From Hydrogenophaga sp. (GTDB lineage: Bacteria > Pseudomonadota > Gammaproteobacteria > Burkholderiales > Burkholderiaceae_C), in the NCBI RefSeq assembly GCF_019635465.1, contig NZ_JAHBZK010000003.1, positions 1 through 64,000 on the forward strand: 64,000 nucleotides of DNA, given 5' to 3'. A program made the translations under genes and the position numbers. Numbering within the stretch: the first letter of the stretch is position 1; each line of letters starts with the position of its first letter. This document shows, piece after piece, positions 48,280 to 56,576 of the stretch. Under the pieces are notes generated by a model. The model saw only the letters and a list, made by a program, of their open reading frames with translations. It had not been told where the DNA came from and did no database searches.

Positions 48280-48888
48280 TCAACGCGGCGGCTTGAACCG
48301 ACGCCGCGCGCGCGCCACTTCGTCGCGCACCACGCAGCCTTCGGCGTGGTCGTTGATCAGACCCATGGCCTGCAGGAAGGCGAACACGGTGGTGGGCCCG
48401 ACGAACTTCCAGCCGCGCTTCTTCAAGTCTTTGGACAGCGCGATGGAGGTGGGCGAGGTCGATGCGGTCTGCGGCGTGCCGAGCTCGTCGGCCCGGGGCT
48501 CGTGCCGCCAGAAGTACGCCGCGAGCGAGCCCTCCTGCGCGACCATGTCCTGCGCACAGCGCGCGTTGTGGATCACGGCCTCGATCTTGCCGCGGTGGCG
48601 CACGATGCCTTCGTCGGCCAGCAGGCGCTGCACGTCACGGTCGTCAAAGCGTGCCACGCGATCGAATTCGAAGCCGGCGAAGGCGGCGCGAAAGTTCTCG
48701 CGCTTGGCAAGGATGGTGCGCCAGCTCAGGCCCGACTGGAACGCTTCCAGGCTGAGCTTTTCGAACAGGCGCACGTCGTCGGCCACGGGGAAGCCCCACT
48801 CGCGGTCGTGGTACGGCAGGAATTCGGGCACGCCTGCGCACCAGCGGCAGCGCAGGCGGCCGTCGGGGCCGGGCAGGAGTGGGCTCAT
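48280..48888 (-). CDS. tag: DNA-3-methyladenine glycosylase I
   Basis: Base-excision enzyme of 202 residues that removes 3-methyladenine. Signatures: RCRWCAG with zinc Cys, YHDREWGFPVADDVRLFEKLSLEAFQSGLSW, and the C-terminal GWKFVGPTTVFAFLQAMGLINDH with zinc-binding His and Cys. Start MSPLLPGPDGRLRC fits the family; the longer frame is not supported. Downstream of the TRAP cluster in the same direction. Confidence 0.95.
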   Translation of the reverse strand: MSPLLPGPDGRLRCRWCAGVPEFLPYHDREWGFPVADDVRLFEKLSLEAFQSGLSWRTILAKRENFRAAFAGFEFDRVARFDDRDVQRLLADEGIVRHRGKIEAVIHNARCAQDMVAQEGSLAAYFWRHEPRADELGTPQTASTSPTSIALSKDLKKRGWKFVGPTTVFAFLQAMGLINDHAEGCVVRDEVARARRRFKPPR

Positions 48889-48967
48889 GGTGGGCTTTCG
48901 GCAAAGGAGGCGGGTGGGCCCCGCAAACCGGCCGAGTGTCGCCGCGAATCGCGGCACGCGTCTGCGA

Positions 48968-50269
48968 TCAGCGCATGACCGTGGGCAACCAGGTGGCGAT
49001 CACGGGGAACGCCACCAACAGGCCCAGCCGCAGGAAGTCGGCCAGCAGGAAGGGCATGACACCGCCATAGATGCGCCGCAGCGGCACGTTGCGCACCAGC
49101 CCGTGCATCACCATCACGTTCAGACCAATCGGCGGACAGAACAGGCCGATCATGATCACGGTGACGTTGACGATGCCCCACCACAGCGGGTCGTAGCCCC
49201 AGGAAATGATCAGGGGCAGCACGAACGGCAACGTGATCAGCATGGTGGCCACTTCGTCGAAGAAGGCGCCGAGCACGATATAGGCCACCAGGATCAGCGC
49301 GATCACGCCCCAGGGCGGCAGGTTGGTGGCGTTGACCATTTCCATGAACAGGTCGGCCACGCCGCTGACGGTGACGAAGTAGTTGAACGCCGAGGCGCCG
49401 ATCACCATCACGTAGATCATGCCGGTGACGGACGCCGTCTCGCCGATGAGCTTGAACACCTCGTAGCGGTTCCAGCCGCGCCGCCACAGGTAGGCCACGA
49501 AGGCCAGCACCGCGCCCACCGAGGCCGCCTCCAGCGCGGTGAACACACCGAGGTAGATGCCACCGATGACCAGCAGCGCCAGCGTCACCACCGCCGTGGC
49601 CTGACGCACCGCCTGCCAGCGCTCGCCCCAGCCCAGCCGGGGTGCGGCGGGCATGGCGTCGCGGTGCATCAAGCCGTAGAGCAGCACCGCAGCGGCATAG
49701 AACAGCACCGCCATCAGCGCGGGGATCAGCGCGGCAACGTAGAGATCGATCACGAAGGTCTCGGCCAGCACCGAATACACCACCAGGATGATCGAGGGCG
49801 GCACCAGAATGCCCAGCGTGCCGCCGACCGCGATGGTGCCGGCCGCGAAGTGCGGTGGGTAGCCGCGCGCCAGCATCTCGGGATAGGCCACGCGGTGCAT
49901 GGTGCCCACGGTGGCCAGCGACGAGCCGCACAAGGCGCCGAAGCCGGCGCAGCCACCCAGCGTGGCCAGCGCCAACCCGCCGCGACGGTGCCCGACGAAG
50001 GCGTCAGACAGGCGATACAGGTCGGTCGACAGCCCCGCCGCACTGGCGAAGTTGCCCATCAGCAGGAACACCGGGATCAGCGCCAGGTCGGCGCTGGAGA
50101 ACGAGGCCGCGATTTCGCCGCCGAACATGGACAGGGCCGGGTCGATGCCGACGATGGCGGCAAACCCGGCCGCGCCCGCAACCATCATGGCCACGCCGAT
50201 GGGCACTTGCAGCAGGATGAGGGCGAACAGGCCGGCGAAGCCGAGCACGATGACGGTGGTGGGTGACAT
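48968..50269 (-). CDS. dctM: TRAP transporter large membrane subunit (DctM)
   Basis: 433 residues with about 12 hydrophobic segments: VIVLGFAGLFALILLQVPIGVAM at the start, FLLMGNFASAAGL, GTLGILVPPSIILVVY and PFVLPLIISWGYDPLWWGI. The DctM channel uses the sodium gradient to import organic acids delivered by DctP. It follows dctQ by 12 bases. Confidence 0.94.
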   Translation of the reverse strand: MSPTTVIVLGFAGLFALILLQVPIGVAMMVAGAAGFAAIVGIDPALSMFGGEIAASFSSADLALIPVFLLMGNFASAAGLSTDLYRLSDAFVGHRRGGLALATLGGCAGFGALCGSSLATVGTMHRVAYPEMLARGYPPHFAAGTIAVGGTLGILVPPSIILVVYSVLAETFVIDLYVAALIPALMAVLFYAAAVLLYGLMHRDAMPAAPRLGWGERWQAVRQATAVVTLALLVIGGIYLGVFTALEAASVGAVLAFVAYLWRRGWNRYEVFKLIGETASVTGMIYVMVIGASAFNYFVTVSGVADLFMEMVNATNLPPWGVIALILVAYIVLGAFFDEVATMLITLPFVLPLIISWGYDPLWWGIVNVTVIMIGLFCPPIGLNVMVMHGLVRNVPLRRIYGGVMPFLLADFLRLGLLVAFPVIATWLPTVMR

Positions 50270-50281
50270 GGGGGTCCCGGG

Positions 50282-50812
50282 TCAGAGCAAGGTGGCGTCG
50301 GCGCTGGCGCCCAGTTCGGGCGGACGAAGGCCCAGCGCGGTACCGAGCAATCGCCACAGGTTCAAGGCTTCGAGCAGGGCGTTGAAGCTCATCGCCATGG
50401 CCACCGCGAGCCAGAACGGCGCGACCTCGATCGGCAGCTGCGACAGGGTCTGGCGCACCGCGTGCAGTTCGCTGGTGTGGCGCCAGAGCTGGTAAGCCAG
50501 CACCAGCCACACCAGCAACAGCAAGGCAGACGCAAAAGCCTCGATGGCCGCGTACACGCGCGGCGGGCACTTGCCCTCGAAAGGGCGGATGGTGATGTGG
50601 CGCCGCTGCGAAGTGGCCGCGGGCACGCAGCACGCCGCCGCCAGGATGTAGACCAGCATCGACACATCGCTGAGCCGGTCGATTGGCGCGCTGAACAGAA
50701 AGCGGCCCAGCACGTCCAGCACGGTCGCAATGGCATTGAGGAACAACAGGCACAAACCCGCCGCCGCGAGGGTGTTGGCGAAGCGGCGCAGGGCGGGGTC
50801 CAGATGGCGCAT
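50282..50812 (-). CDS. dctQ: TRAP transporter small membrane subunit (DctQ)
   Basis: 176 residues with four helices: TLAAAGLCLLFLNAIATVLDVLGRFLF, RLSDVSMLVYILAAACCVPAATSQRRHI with the conserved GRF and basic loop, SALLLLVWLVLAYQLW, and FWLAVAMAMSFNALLEALN. It precedes dctM, as usual. The start at MRHLDPALRR was chosen over an extension without support. Confidence 0.9.
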   Translation of the reverse strand: MRHLDPALRRFANTLAAAGLCLLFLNAIATVLDVLGRFLFSAPIDRLSDVSMLVYILAAACCVPAATSQRRHITIRPFEGKCPPRVYAAIEAFASALLLLVWLVLAYQLWRHTSELHAVRQTLSQLPIEVAPFWLAVAMAMSFNALLEALNLWRLLGTALGLRPPELGASADATLL

Positions 50813-50828
50813 GGGGTCTCCTGGGGGC

Positions 50829-51788
50829 TCAAAGGTCGAGCACGATCTCGGTCGTTTTGGCACGCGAGCAGCAAATCATCATGGTGTCGCCGCGCGCACG
50901 CTCCTGCTCGGACAGCACAAGGTCGCGATGGTCCGGCACGCCCGCCAGCACGCGTGTCTCGCACGCGCCGCAGACGCCTTGCAGACAGGAACTTGGCGGG
51001 TCCATGCCGACGGCCTGCAAGGCCTCGAGCACCGTTTGTTCGGGTGCCACCGTCACGGTGCGGCCGCTGCGTTGCAGCCGCACTGTGAAGACCGCGTCCC
51101 CGGCCTGCGGTGGTGGTGGCGCGGCGCCGAAGCGTTCCAGGTGCACCTGCGATGACGCCAGCGCCTGCGTCGCCTGCTCAAAGGCCACCAGCATCGGCGC
51201 CGGCCCGCAGGCGTAGATGTGGGCGCCGACGGGCAGACCGTCGATCAGGCCTGACCACCCGGCCCACACCCCGCCATCGCGCGCATCGATGTGCAAGTCG
51301 ATGTGCGACGCGTGCCGCTGCAACCAGTCGCGAAACGGCAGCTGGTCTTCGCTGCGCACGCACCAGCGCAGACGCCAGGCGCGGCCCAGCGCCTGCAGGC
51401 GATCGGCCATGGCCATCAGCGGCGTGATGCCGATGCCGCCGGCCACCAGCTGGGTGAAGGGGCTGTCCTCCACCAGCGCAAAGTGGTTGCGCGGCAGGCT
51501 GGCCCGCACCCACTCGCCCACCCGCAGCTTCTCGTGCACGTGGCGCGAGCCGCCGCGCGTGCGGGCGTCGAGCGCCACCGCCACGCGGTAGGCCGTGGGC
51601 GCATCCCCAGGGTAGCCATCGATGAGCGAGTAGCTGCGCACCAGGCCGGGCGCGAGGTGCAGGTCGAGGTGTGCCCCGGCGCTGTAGCCCGGCAGCGGCG
51701 CGCCGCCCGCGGCCTGCAGGCGCAGCGACAGGATGCCCTCGGCCTGCCACTCGATGGCCATCACGCGCAGGCTCAATTCCATGCGCAC
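50829..51788 (-). CDS. Ferredoxin reductase-type oxygenase reductase
   Basis: 319 residues: a flavin-binding barrel (RSYSLIDGYPG, SRHVHEKLRVGEWVRASLPRN), an NAD domain (LVAGGIGITPLMAMADRL, HIYACGPAPMLVAFE), and a C-terminal plant-type ferredoxin domain with the [2Fe-2S] Cys set SSCLQGVCGACETRVLAG and a last Cys in MMICCSRA. This is the phthalate dioxygenase reductase/VanB architecture. It most likely supplies electrons to the Rieske oxygenase 2.2 kb upstream. Diverges from the LysR gene by 83 bases. Confidence 0.93.
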   Translation of the reverse strand: MRMELSLRVMAIEWQAEGILSLRLQAAGGAPLPGYSAGAHLDLHLAPGLVRSYSLIDGYPGDAPTAYRVAVALDARTRGGSRHVHEKLRVGEWVRASLPRNHFALVEDSPFTQLVAGGIGITPLMAMADRLQALGRAWRLRWCVRSEDQLPFRDWLQRHASHIDLHIDARDGGVWAGWSGLIDGLPVGAHIYACGPAPMLVAFEQATQALASSQVHLERFGAAPPPPQAGDAVFTVRLQRSGRTVTVAPEQTVLEALQAVGMDPPSSCLQGVCGACETRVLAGVPDHRDLVLSEQERARGDTMMICCSRAKTTEIVLDL

Positions 51789-51871
51789 CCCTCAGCGAAG
51801 CGATTGCGACAGAATCGCCGCCCGGGCGTGCCGCGATTCGACGCGACCACCCACCCGAACCCCAGGCCCGC

Positions 51872-52813
51872 ATGAGCAAACCACCCCGCATCGATCTGCG
51901 CGCACTCGACATCGGCATGCTGCGCACCTTCGACGCGCTGATGCGGGAGCGCAGCGTCTCGCGCGCTGCGTCGCGTCTGTTCCTGAGCCAGCCCGCGGTC
52001 AGTGGCTCGCTGGCGAAGCTGCGGCGCACCTTTGGCGACCCGCTGTTTCGCCGCACCGCCAGCGGCGTCACGCCCACGCCACTGGCGCTGTCCATGGCCG
52101 AGCCGGTGGCCGAGCTGATCACCCGCATGGGGCGCCTGCTCGAGATCGGCCACCACTTCGACCCCACCGCGTCGGACCGCATCTTCCGGCTGGCCGGCAG
52201 CGACTACAGCAGCCGTTTGATCCTCTCGCCGTTGATGGAGCGGCTGCGCGCGATGAACGCGACCGTGCGCATCGCCTGGGAGCCGCCGCAGTTCCACACG
52301 CTGTTCGAGCGCATCCGCCGCGGCGACGTGGACCTGGGTTGCGCGCCTGAGCCGAGCATCGCGCCCGGCCTGCATTCGGCGGTGTTGTTCGAAGAGCATT
52401 TCGTATTGGTCACGCGCCAGGACCACCCGGGTTTTCGCACCGGGGTCGACGCGCTGGAATCGTTTTGCGGCTATCCGCATGTGTTCTTCGGTTTTCGCGA
52501 TCCGCGGGTCGAGAGCGCGCTCGATCAGAGCGTGTCCCGGCTGGGCCGGCGCTGCTTCGTGCAGCTGTCCATGCCCAGCTTCGACCAGGCGGCCGACGTG
52601 ATTGCGCGCAGCGACATGATCTCGGTGTTTCCGGCCCGGCTGGCGCGGCTGTTTGCCAATCGCCTGCAGACGCTGCCACTGCCGGTGCACATCGAGGGCT
52701 ATCGCTCCTGCCTGTACTGGGACCGCGGCACCGAGGACGACCCGGGCCTGCGCTGGCTGCGCGACGAGATCCTGCAGGCGGCGCGGGCGGGCACCCAGGC
52801 CATCGCGGCCTGA
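51872..52813 (+). CDS. LysR-family regulator inside the TRAP/Rieske cluster
   Basis: 313 residues; HTH SRAASRLFLSQPAVSGSLAK near 33-52, with the NodD/PcpR-type start LRALDIGMLRTFDALMRERS. The effector domain includes RLAGSDYSSRLILSPLMERL and MSKPP at the N-terminus. It lies on the strand opposite to the surrounding genes, between dctP and the reductase, and probably controls the cluster. Confidence 0.9.
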   Translation: MSKPPRIDLRALDIGMLRTFDALMRERSVSRAASRLFLSQPAVSGSLAKLRRTFGDPLFRRTASGVTPTPLALSMAEPVAELITRMGRLLEIGHHFDPTASDRIFRLAGSDYSSRLILSPLMERLRAMNATVRIAWEPPQFHTLFERIRRGDVDLGCAPEPSIAPGLHSAVLFEEHFVLVTRQDHPGFRTGVDALESFCGYPHVFFGFRDPRVESALDQSVSRLGRRCFVQLSMPSFDQAADVIARSDMISVFPARLARLFANRLQTLPLPVHIEGYRSCLYWDRGTEDDPGLRWLRDEILQAARAGTQAIAA

Positions 52814-52851
52814 CGCCCGTCCGGTGGCGGCGACACGTCGCTCGCCACGCC

Positions 52852-53910
52852 TCACTTCATGCCCAGATCGGCCCGCACCTGCGTGCGGGTCTTGAGGAAG
52901 GCCTGCCAGAGCTTCTCGTTGTAGGCATCGCGCTGGCGCCAGGCGTCGCTCACTGTCGCCATGGCCTTGTCCCAGCGCTCGCGCTCGGCCGGCGGCAGGT
53001 CGATCACGGTGCGTTTGCTGTCGGCCAGGGTCTCCTTGTGGCGCACCGCGGTGTACTCGTCGAACATCTTGCCGGTCATGCGCACGAAGGGCTCACCGCT
53101 GAAACGGTCGATGGCCTCGCGCGCCTTGGGTGGCAGGCTGTCGTACTTGGCGCGGTTCATCGCAAACATGATGGTGGACGCGCCCATCGGAATGTTCACG
53201 TGGTGGCTCGCGGCGTCGGCAATGCGAAACGAGTGCAGGGCCAGCCAGTCCTTGGGCGTGCCGTCGACCACGCCGCGGCTGATGGCTTCGGCCGCCTCGC
53301 GCACCGACACCGTGCCGACCGGCGTGGCACCCAGGGCGCGCGCCAGTTCCTGTTGCTCGGCACCGCTGGCCTGCAGGCGCAGGCCGCGCAGGTCTTCGAG
53401 CTTGTTCACCGGCTGCTTGGTGTGCAGCACATTGGGCGGGTTCACCAGCAGGCCGATGATGTAGAACGACTTGTCGTCGTAGCCGCGCATCAGACCCTGC
53501 TCGTGCAGCTTCCAGAAGGTCAGCGAGCCTTCGGCCGCGCTCTCGGTCACCGGCAGGCCGAACAGGTTGTCGTCCGGAAAGCGCCCCGGCGTCGTCGACG
53601 GGATGACGAAGGCGATGTCGGCGATGCCATCGGTCACCAGCTTGAGCTGCGCGCCCGGGTTGCGCCCGGCCGCACCCAGCGTGCCGCCCGGCAGGATCTG
53701 GATCTTCACCGCGCCGCCCGACGCCTCCTCCACCGACTTGGCCCAGCGCCCCATGGCCCCGTCGGGCGCGGTGAACAGGCCACCCGGGGGCAGAAAGGTG
53801 GCGTAGCGCAGGGTGACCGTGTCCTGCGCCTGCGCCGAAGTGGCGCCGAGCAGCCCGGCACAGGCGCTGGCCAGGGCCATTGCAGCCCCCATGAGGTGTC
53901 GTCGTTGCAT
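52852..53910 (-). CDS. dctP: TRAP transporter substrate-binding protein (DctP)
   Basis: 352 residues: signal LMGAAMALASACAGLLGATS cleaved after AQA, then VTLRYATFLPPGGLFTAPDG and the DctP core GGAVKIQILPGGTLG, EQGLMRGYDDKSFYIIGLL, LRGLRLQASGAEQQELARALGATPVG and GVVDGTPKDWLAL. The LPPGG and aromatic residues suggest an organic acid ligand. It follows the Rieske gene by 52 bases and is separated from dctQM by the LysR and reductase genes. Confidence 0.92.
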   Translation of the reverse strand: MQRRHLMGAAMALASACAGLLGATSAQAQDTVTLRYATFLPPGGLFTAPDGAMGRWAKSVEEASGGAVKIQILPGGTLGAAGRNPGAQLKLVTDGIADIAFVIPSTTPGRFPDDNLFGLPVTESAAEGSLTFWKLHEQGLMRGYDDKSFYIIGLLVNPPNVLHTKQPVNKLEDLRGLRLQASGAEQQELARALGATPVGTVSVREAAEAISRGVVDGTPKDWLALHSFRIADAASHHVNIPMGASTIMFAMNRAKYDSLPPKAREAIDRFSGEPFVRMTGKMFDEYTAVRHKETLADSKRTVIDLPPAERERWDKAMATVSDAWRQRDAYNEKLWQAFLKTRTQVRADLGMK

Positions 53911-53962
53911 GCTTGTCTCCTGTCGTGGTTGTGGTGGGGCAATGCGTTGGGATCGATGGCGC

Positions 53963-55165
53963 TCAGGCCGGGTCGACGTACTGGCCGGCCTCGAGGCGCA
54001 CAAAGGCCGAGGCCTCGTCGAAGTGCACGCCGATCGGGTCTTCGCCCCGTTCGACGGCATCGACCTGGCGCGCCAGCATGCGCCGCAGCATGACGATGCC
54101 GCGGTCGCTGGTGGCCATGTGTTCCTCGCCGTGCAGCGTGATCGGGCCCTGGCCGACCTGGGCTTCCCAGTCGGTGGGGAATTCGCGCCGCTGCTCGGGC
54201 GTCATGTCGGCCCAGCGCGGGCGCTTGGCGGCGTCGGGCGCGCGCGGAAGGATCTCGCCCGGTTTGGTCACGCGGGCGGCGGTGTAGATGCGGTAGTGCG
54301 TGTCGTCGATGGGCACGGTCCAGCCGATGGATTCGACCTTGCCGTACTTGCCCACATAAGGGTTGGGCACCACGCGCAGCGTGGGCAACACCACCTCGGT
54401 GGTGCGCCGCATCACCTTGCCGCCGTCGAGCTGGCGGGTGCTGAAGACCTTGACGCCGCGTTCGGTGGTGTCGAACTGCACCTGCGGCATGAGGTTCATG
54501 GCCGGCGTGAACTGGGTGCCGCTGAAGTTGCCGTGCAGCACCGGCACGTGAAACGGATCGACCACGTTCTCGTAGTGCTGCAGCCAGTTGCAGGGCGCGA
54601 TGGCGCCACCGCCGCTGCCGATGCTGGTGTCGTCGACGTCGATGAACTCGCCGGGGTCGAGCTCTTCGAGCGCGTCGTAGCGCGGCAGCACCGGCTTGCG
54701 ATCGGGCGGGCCCATGTAGGCAAATATGAGGCCGTAACGCTCCTGCACCGGGTACCAGGGCTGGCGCACGCGCTCGCGGTGCGGGGCGCCGCCGTCGGGC
54801 TCGCAGGGCTGCTCGACGCAGCGGCCTTCGGTGTCGAACAGCCAGCCGTGGTAGCAGCAGCGGATGCCCCGGTCCTCCACCCGGCCGTAGTACAGCGTGG
54901 TGCCGCGGTGGCAGCAGCGGTTGTGCAGCAGGCCGGCGCGGCCTAGCTTGTCGCGAAACAGCACCAAGTCCTCGCCCAGCATGCGCACCTCGCGGGGGGT
55001 GTCGGTGGCATGGGTGCTCAAACCCACCGGGTGCCAGTAGCGGCGCAGCAGCTCGCCCATCGGTGTGCCCCGGCCCACCTCGGTCAGGCGGCCTTCGTGC
55101 GACACGCGCTTGCGCTGGTAGCCGGTGCCTTCGTCAAGCGGTACGGGGTGAATGGGGATGGTCAT
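53963..55165 (-). CDS. Rieske-type aromatic ring-hydroxylating oxygenase, alpha subunit
   Basis: 400 residues. The N-terminal Rieske domain has the [2Fe-2S] ligands Cys-x-His in NRCCHRG and Cys-x2-His in CCYHGWLFD (near 84-103). The catalytic domain has the ferrous-iron motif NVVDPFHVPVLHG with Asp/His ligands (near 218-230). Sequence style (ELLRRYWHPVGL, GLIFAYMGP) is that of the phthalate 4,5-dioxygenase/vanillate demethylase group, which has no beta subunit. Start MTIPIHPVPLDEG. First gene of the cluster; the reductase is encoded downstream. Confidence 0.92.
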   Translation of the reverse strand: MTIPIHPVPLDEGTGYQRKRVSHEGRLTEVGRGTPMGELLRRYWHPVGLSTHATDTPREVRMLGEDLVLFRDKLGRAGLLHNRCCHRGTTLYYGRVEDRGIRCCYHGWLFDTEGRCVEQPCEPDGGAPHRERVRQPWYPVQERYGLIFAYMGPPDRKPVLPRYDALEELDPGEFIDVDDTSIGSGGGAIAPCNWLQHYENVVDPFHVPVLHGNFSGTQFTPAMNLMPQVQFDTTERGVKVFSTRQLDGGKVMRRTTEVVLPTLRVVPNPYVGKYGKVESIGWTVPIDDTHYRIYTAARVTKPGEILPRAPDAAKRPRWADMTPEQRREFPTDWEAQVGQGPITLHGEEHMATSDRGIVMLRRMLARQVDAVERGEDPIGVHFDEASAFVRLEAGQYVDPA

Positions 55166-55486
55166 CGTCTCGGACTCCTGGCGGGCGGCGGTGGGTCGGA
55201 GACGGCAGCGCGCGCCAGGCCCTGGCGGCGCCGGGGCGGCATGCGCTTCACGGCCCGGGGTCGGGTCCGTTTGTCTCCATCGGTTTGTGTTTGCGGCGCA
55301 GGTTAGGGGCCCCGCGCAAGCACGGCAAGTTGGAAATACGGATACGCGTTATGGCCTTCGCCGATAAAGGGGGCGATGGCTGCGCGCAACAGACCGGGCA
55401 TGCGCACCACCCGCTGGTGAACAGCGCACACGGCGCGCCAGCTTCGCCGTGCTAACGTCGCGTTTTGTCACATTTGTGCCCGCCGC
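55166..55486. promoter_or_regulatory. Intergenic region between the Rieske gene and a divergent hypothetical gene
   Basis: 321 bases without a recognised gene. It should hold promoters in both directions. The one clear element is the imperfect palindrome ATACGCGTTAT (55342-55352) in an AT-richer patch, a possible LysR-type site. The rest is GC-rich with no obvious structure. Confidence 0.4.
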
Positions 55487-56044
55487 ATGTCCTCCCAGCC
55501 TTCCACCCCTCCGCCGCGCGTTGCCCTGGGCACCGGGCTGGCGGCGCTGCCGGCCGACGCCGACCGCGTGGTGTTGACGCTGGACGTACACGACGCCGAG
55601 CCCGAGCGCCTGACGCTGTGCGTGCGCGATCTCAAGCAGTTGTCGGCCAGCCCGGCCCAGATCGAGCGCTTCACCGGCTCGGTGTATTTCGCATTCCGCG
55701 GGCTGGAGCGCGACCCGCGGCAGGTGCACACCATCCCCGAGTGCCGCGAGGTGCTGCGCGGCCTGCACGGGCGCTGGCCTTATTGGATGCACTTTCTGGC
55801 ACCCGAGCCCGACCTCTGGACCGTGCTGCTGTTGTGCCTGCTGCCCCTGGGCCCGGGCGTGCGCCTGCCCAGCGGACGCATCGGGCACGAGCTTGACCGC
55901 AAGGCGCTGAAGAACCTGGTGCTCGACCTGACCTCGGCCATGCACGAACTGCACGACCAGCACCGGGTGGCGCTGGCCGCGCGCCAGCGCATCTTCAAGA
56001 ACGCGATGCAGGCCATCGAGCGCGCCACCGGCGCGCGCATCTGA
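55487..56044 (+). CDS. Conserved protein of unknown function
   Basis: 185 residues, not recognised. Begins with a Ser/Pro-rich stretch (MSSQPSTPPPRVALG) and continues as an alpha/beta protein: RVVLTLDVHDAEPERLTLCVRDLKQL, TGSVYFAFRGLERDPRQVHTIPECREVLRGLH, then WPYWMHFLAPEPDLWTVLLLCLLP. A C-terminal helix (LDLTSAMHELHDQHRVALAARQRIF) ends it. The aromatic-rich YWMHFL and the LLLCLLPLG region are hydrophobic but not a clear membrane span. No signal peptide. Confidence 0.75.
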   Translation: MSSQPSTPPPRVALGTGLAALPADADRVVLTLDVHDAEPERLTLCVRDLKQLSASPAQIERFTGSVYFAFRGLERDPRQVHTIPECREVLRGLHGRWPYWMHFLAPEPDLWTVLLLCLLPLGPGVRLPSGRIGHELDRKALKNLVLDLTSAMHELHDQHRVALAARQRIFKNAMQAIERATGARI

Positions 56045-56054
56045 GGCCTGCTTC

Positions 56055-56495
56055 TCAGGGCTTCGGGCCCACCGCCGGATGGCAGGCGCAGGCCTCGCCA
56101 TGCGCCGCCGACACCAGCTCTTCCAGGATGCCGCAGGCACCGGCCTCGTTCTCACCGTGGCAGCGCTCACGCAGCCGCAGCAGCTGCTTCTCCAGCGCGC
56201 GCAGGCTCTGCAGGCGGGCCCGCACCCGCGCCAGCTGGGCCGCCACCACCTCGTCCACATGCCCGCCGTGGCCGCTGGGGTCGTCGAGCATGGTGAGCAG
56301 GCGCTGCACGTCGCTCAGCGGCATGTCGAGCGCGCGGCAATGGCGAATGAAGGCCAGCCGCTCCAGGTGGGGCGTGTCGTACTCGCGGTAGCCGTTGCTG
56401 CGCCGCGCGGGCGCCGGCAGCAGGCCTTGCTTCTCGTAGTAGCGAATGGTTTCGACATCGACGCCGGTGGCGTCGGACAAGGCCTTGATCTGCAT
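56055..56495 (-). CDS. MerR-family metal-responsive regulator (CadR/PbrR-like)
   Basis: 146 residues. The HTH begins MQIKALSDATGVDVETIRYYEKQGLLPAP, with the MerR wing SNGYREYD and the helix RLAFIRHCRALDMPLSDVQRLL. The C-terminus has Cys112 and Cys121 (RCHGENEAGACGIL), then a CACH tail (136-139). The Cys near residue 77-79 that CadR, PbrR and ZntR use for metal is replaced by Gly (DDPSGHGGHV), with His76 and His79 nearby. The gene diverges from a CDF exporter and its operator lies between them. Likely responds to Cd, Pb, Zn or Co; which one is not certain. Confidence 0.9.
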   Translation of the reverse strand: MQIKALSDATGVDVETIRYYEKQGLLPAPARRSNGYREYDTPHLERLAFIRHCRALDMPLSDVQRLLTMLDDPSGHGGHVDEVVAAQLARVRARLQSLRALEKQLLRLRERCHGENEAGACGILEELVSAAHGEACACHPAVGPKP

Positions 56496-56521
56496 GGCGG
56501 GCTCCGATCGATGGGCGCGGG

Positions 56522-56552
56522 TTGACACTGTAGCGACTCCAGGGTTTTCAAT
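56522..56552 (+). promoter_or_regulatory. MerR-type promoter/operator of the CDF exporter
   Basis: TTGACA (56522-56527) and TTCAAT (56547-56552) are 19 bases apart, the over-long spacing typical of MerR-activated promoters. The spacer contains an imperfect dyad ACACTGTAG / CTCCAGGGT (7 of 9 positions complementary). Overall it resembles the pbrA operator of Cupriavidus in length and arrangement. Confidence 0.75.
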
Positions 56553-56576
56553 GGCGCCCTGAATGGAGAACCCCCG

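Noticed and set aside
48293-50266. 657-codon open frame on the plus strand
   Set aside because: Antisense to tag and dctM; low-complexity His/Gln/Arg composition with no signatures.
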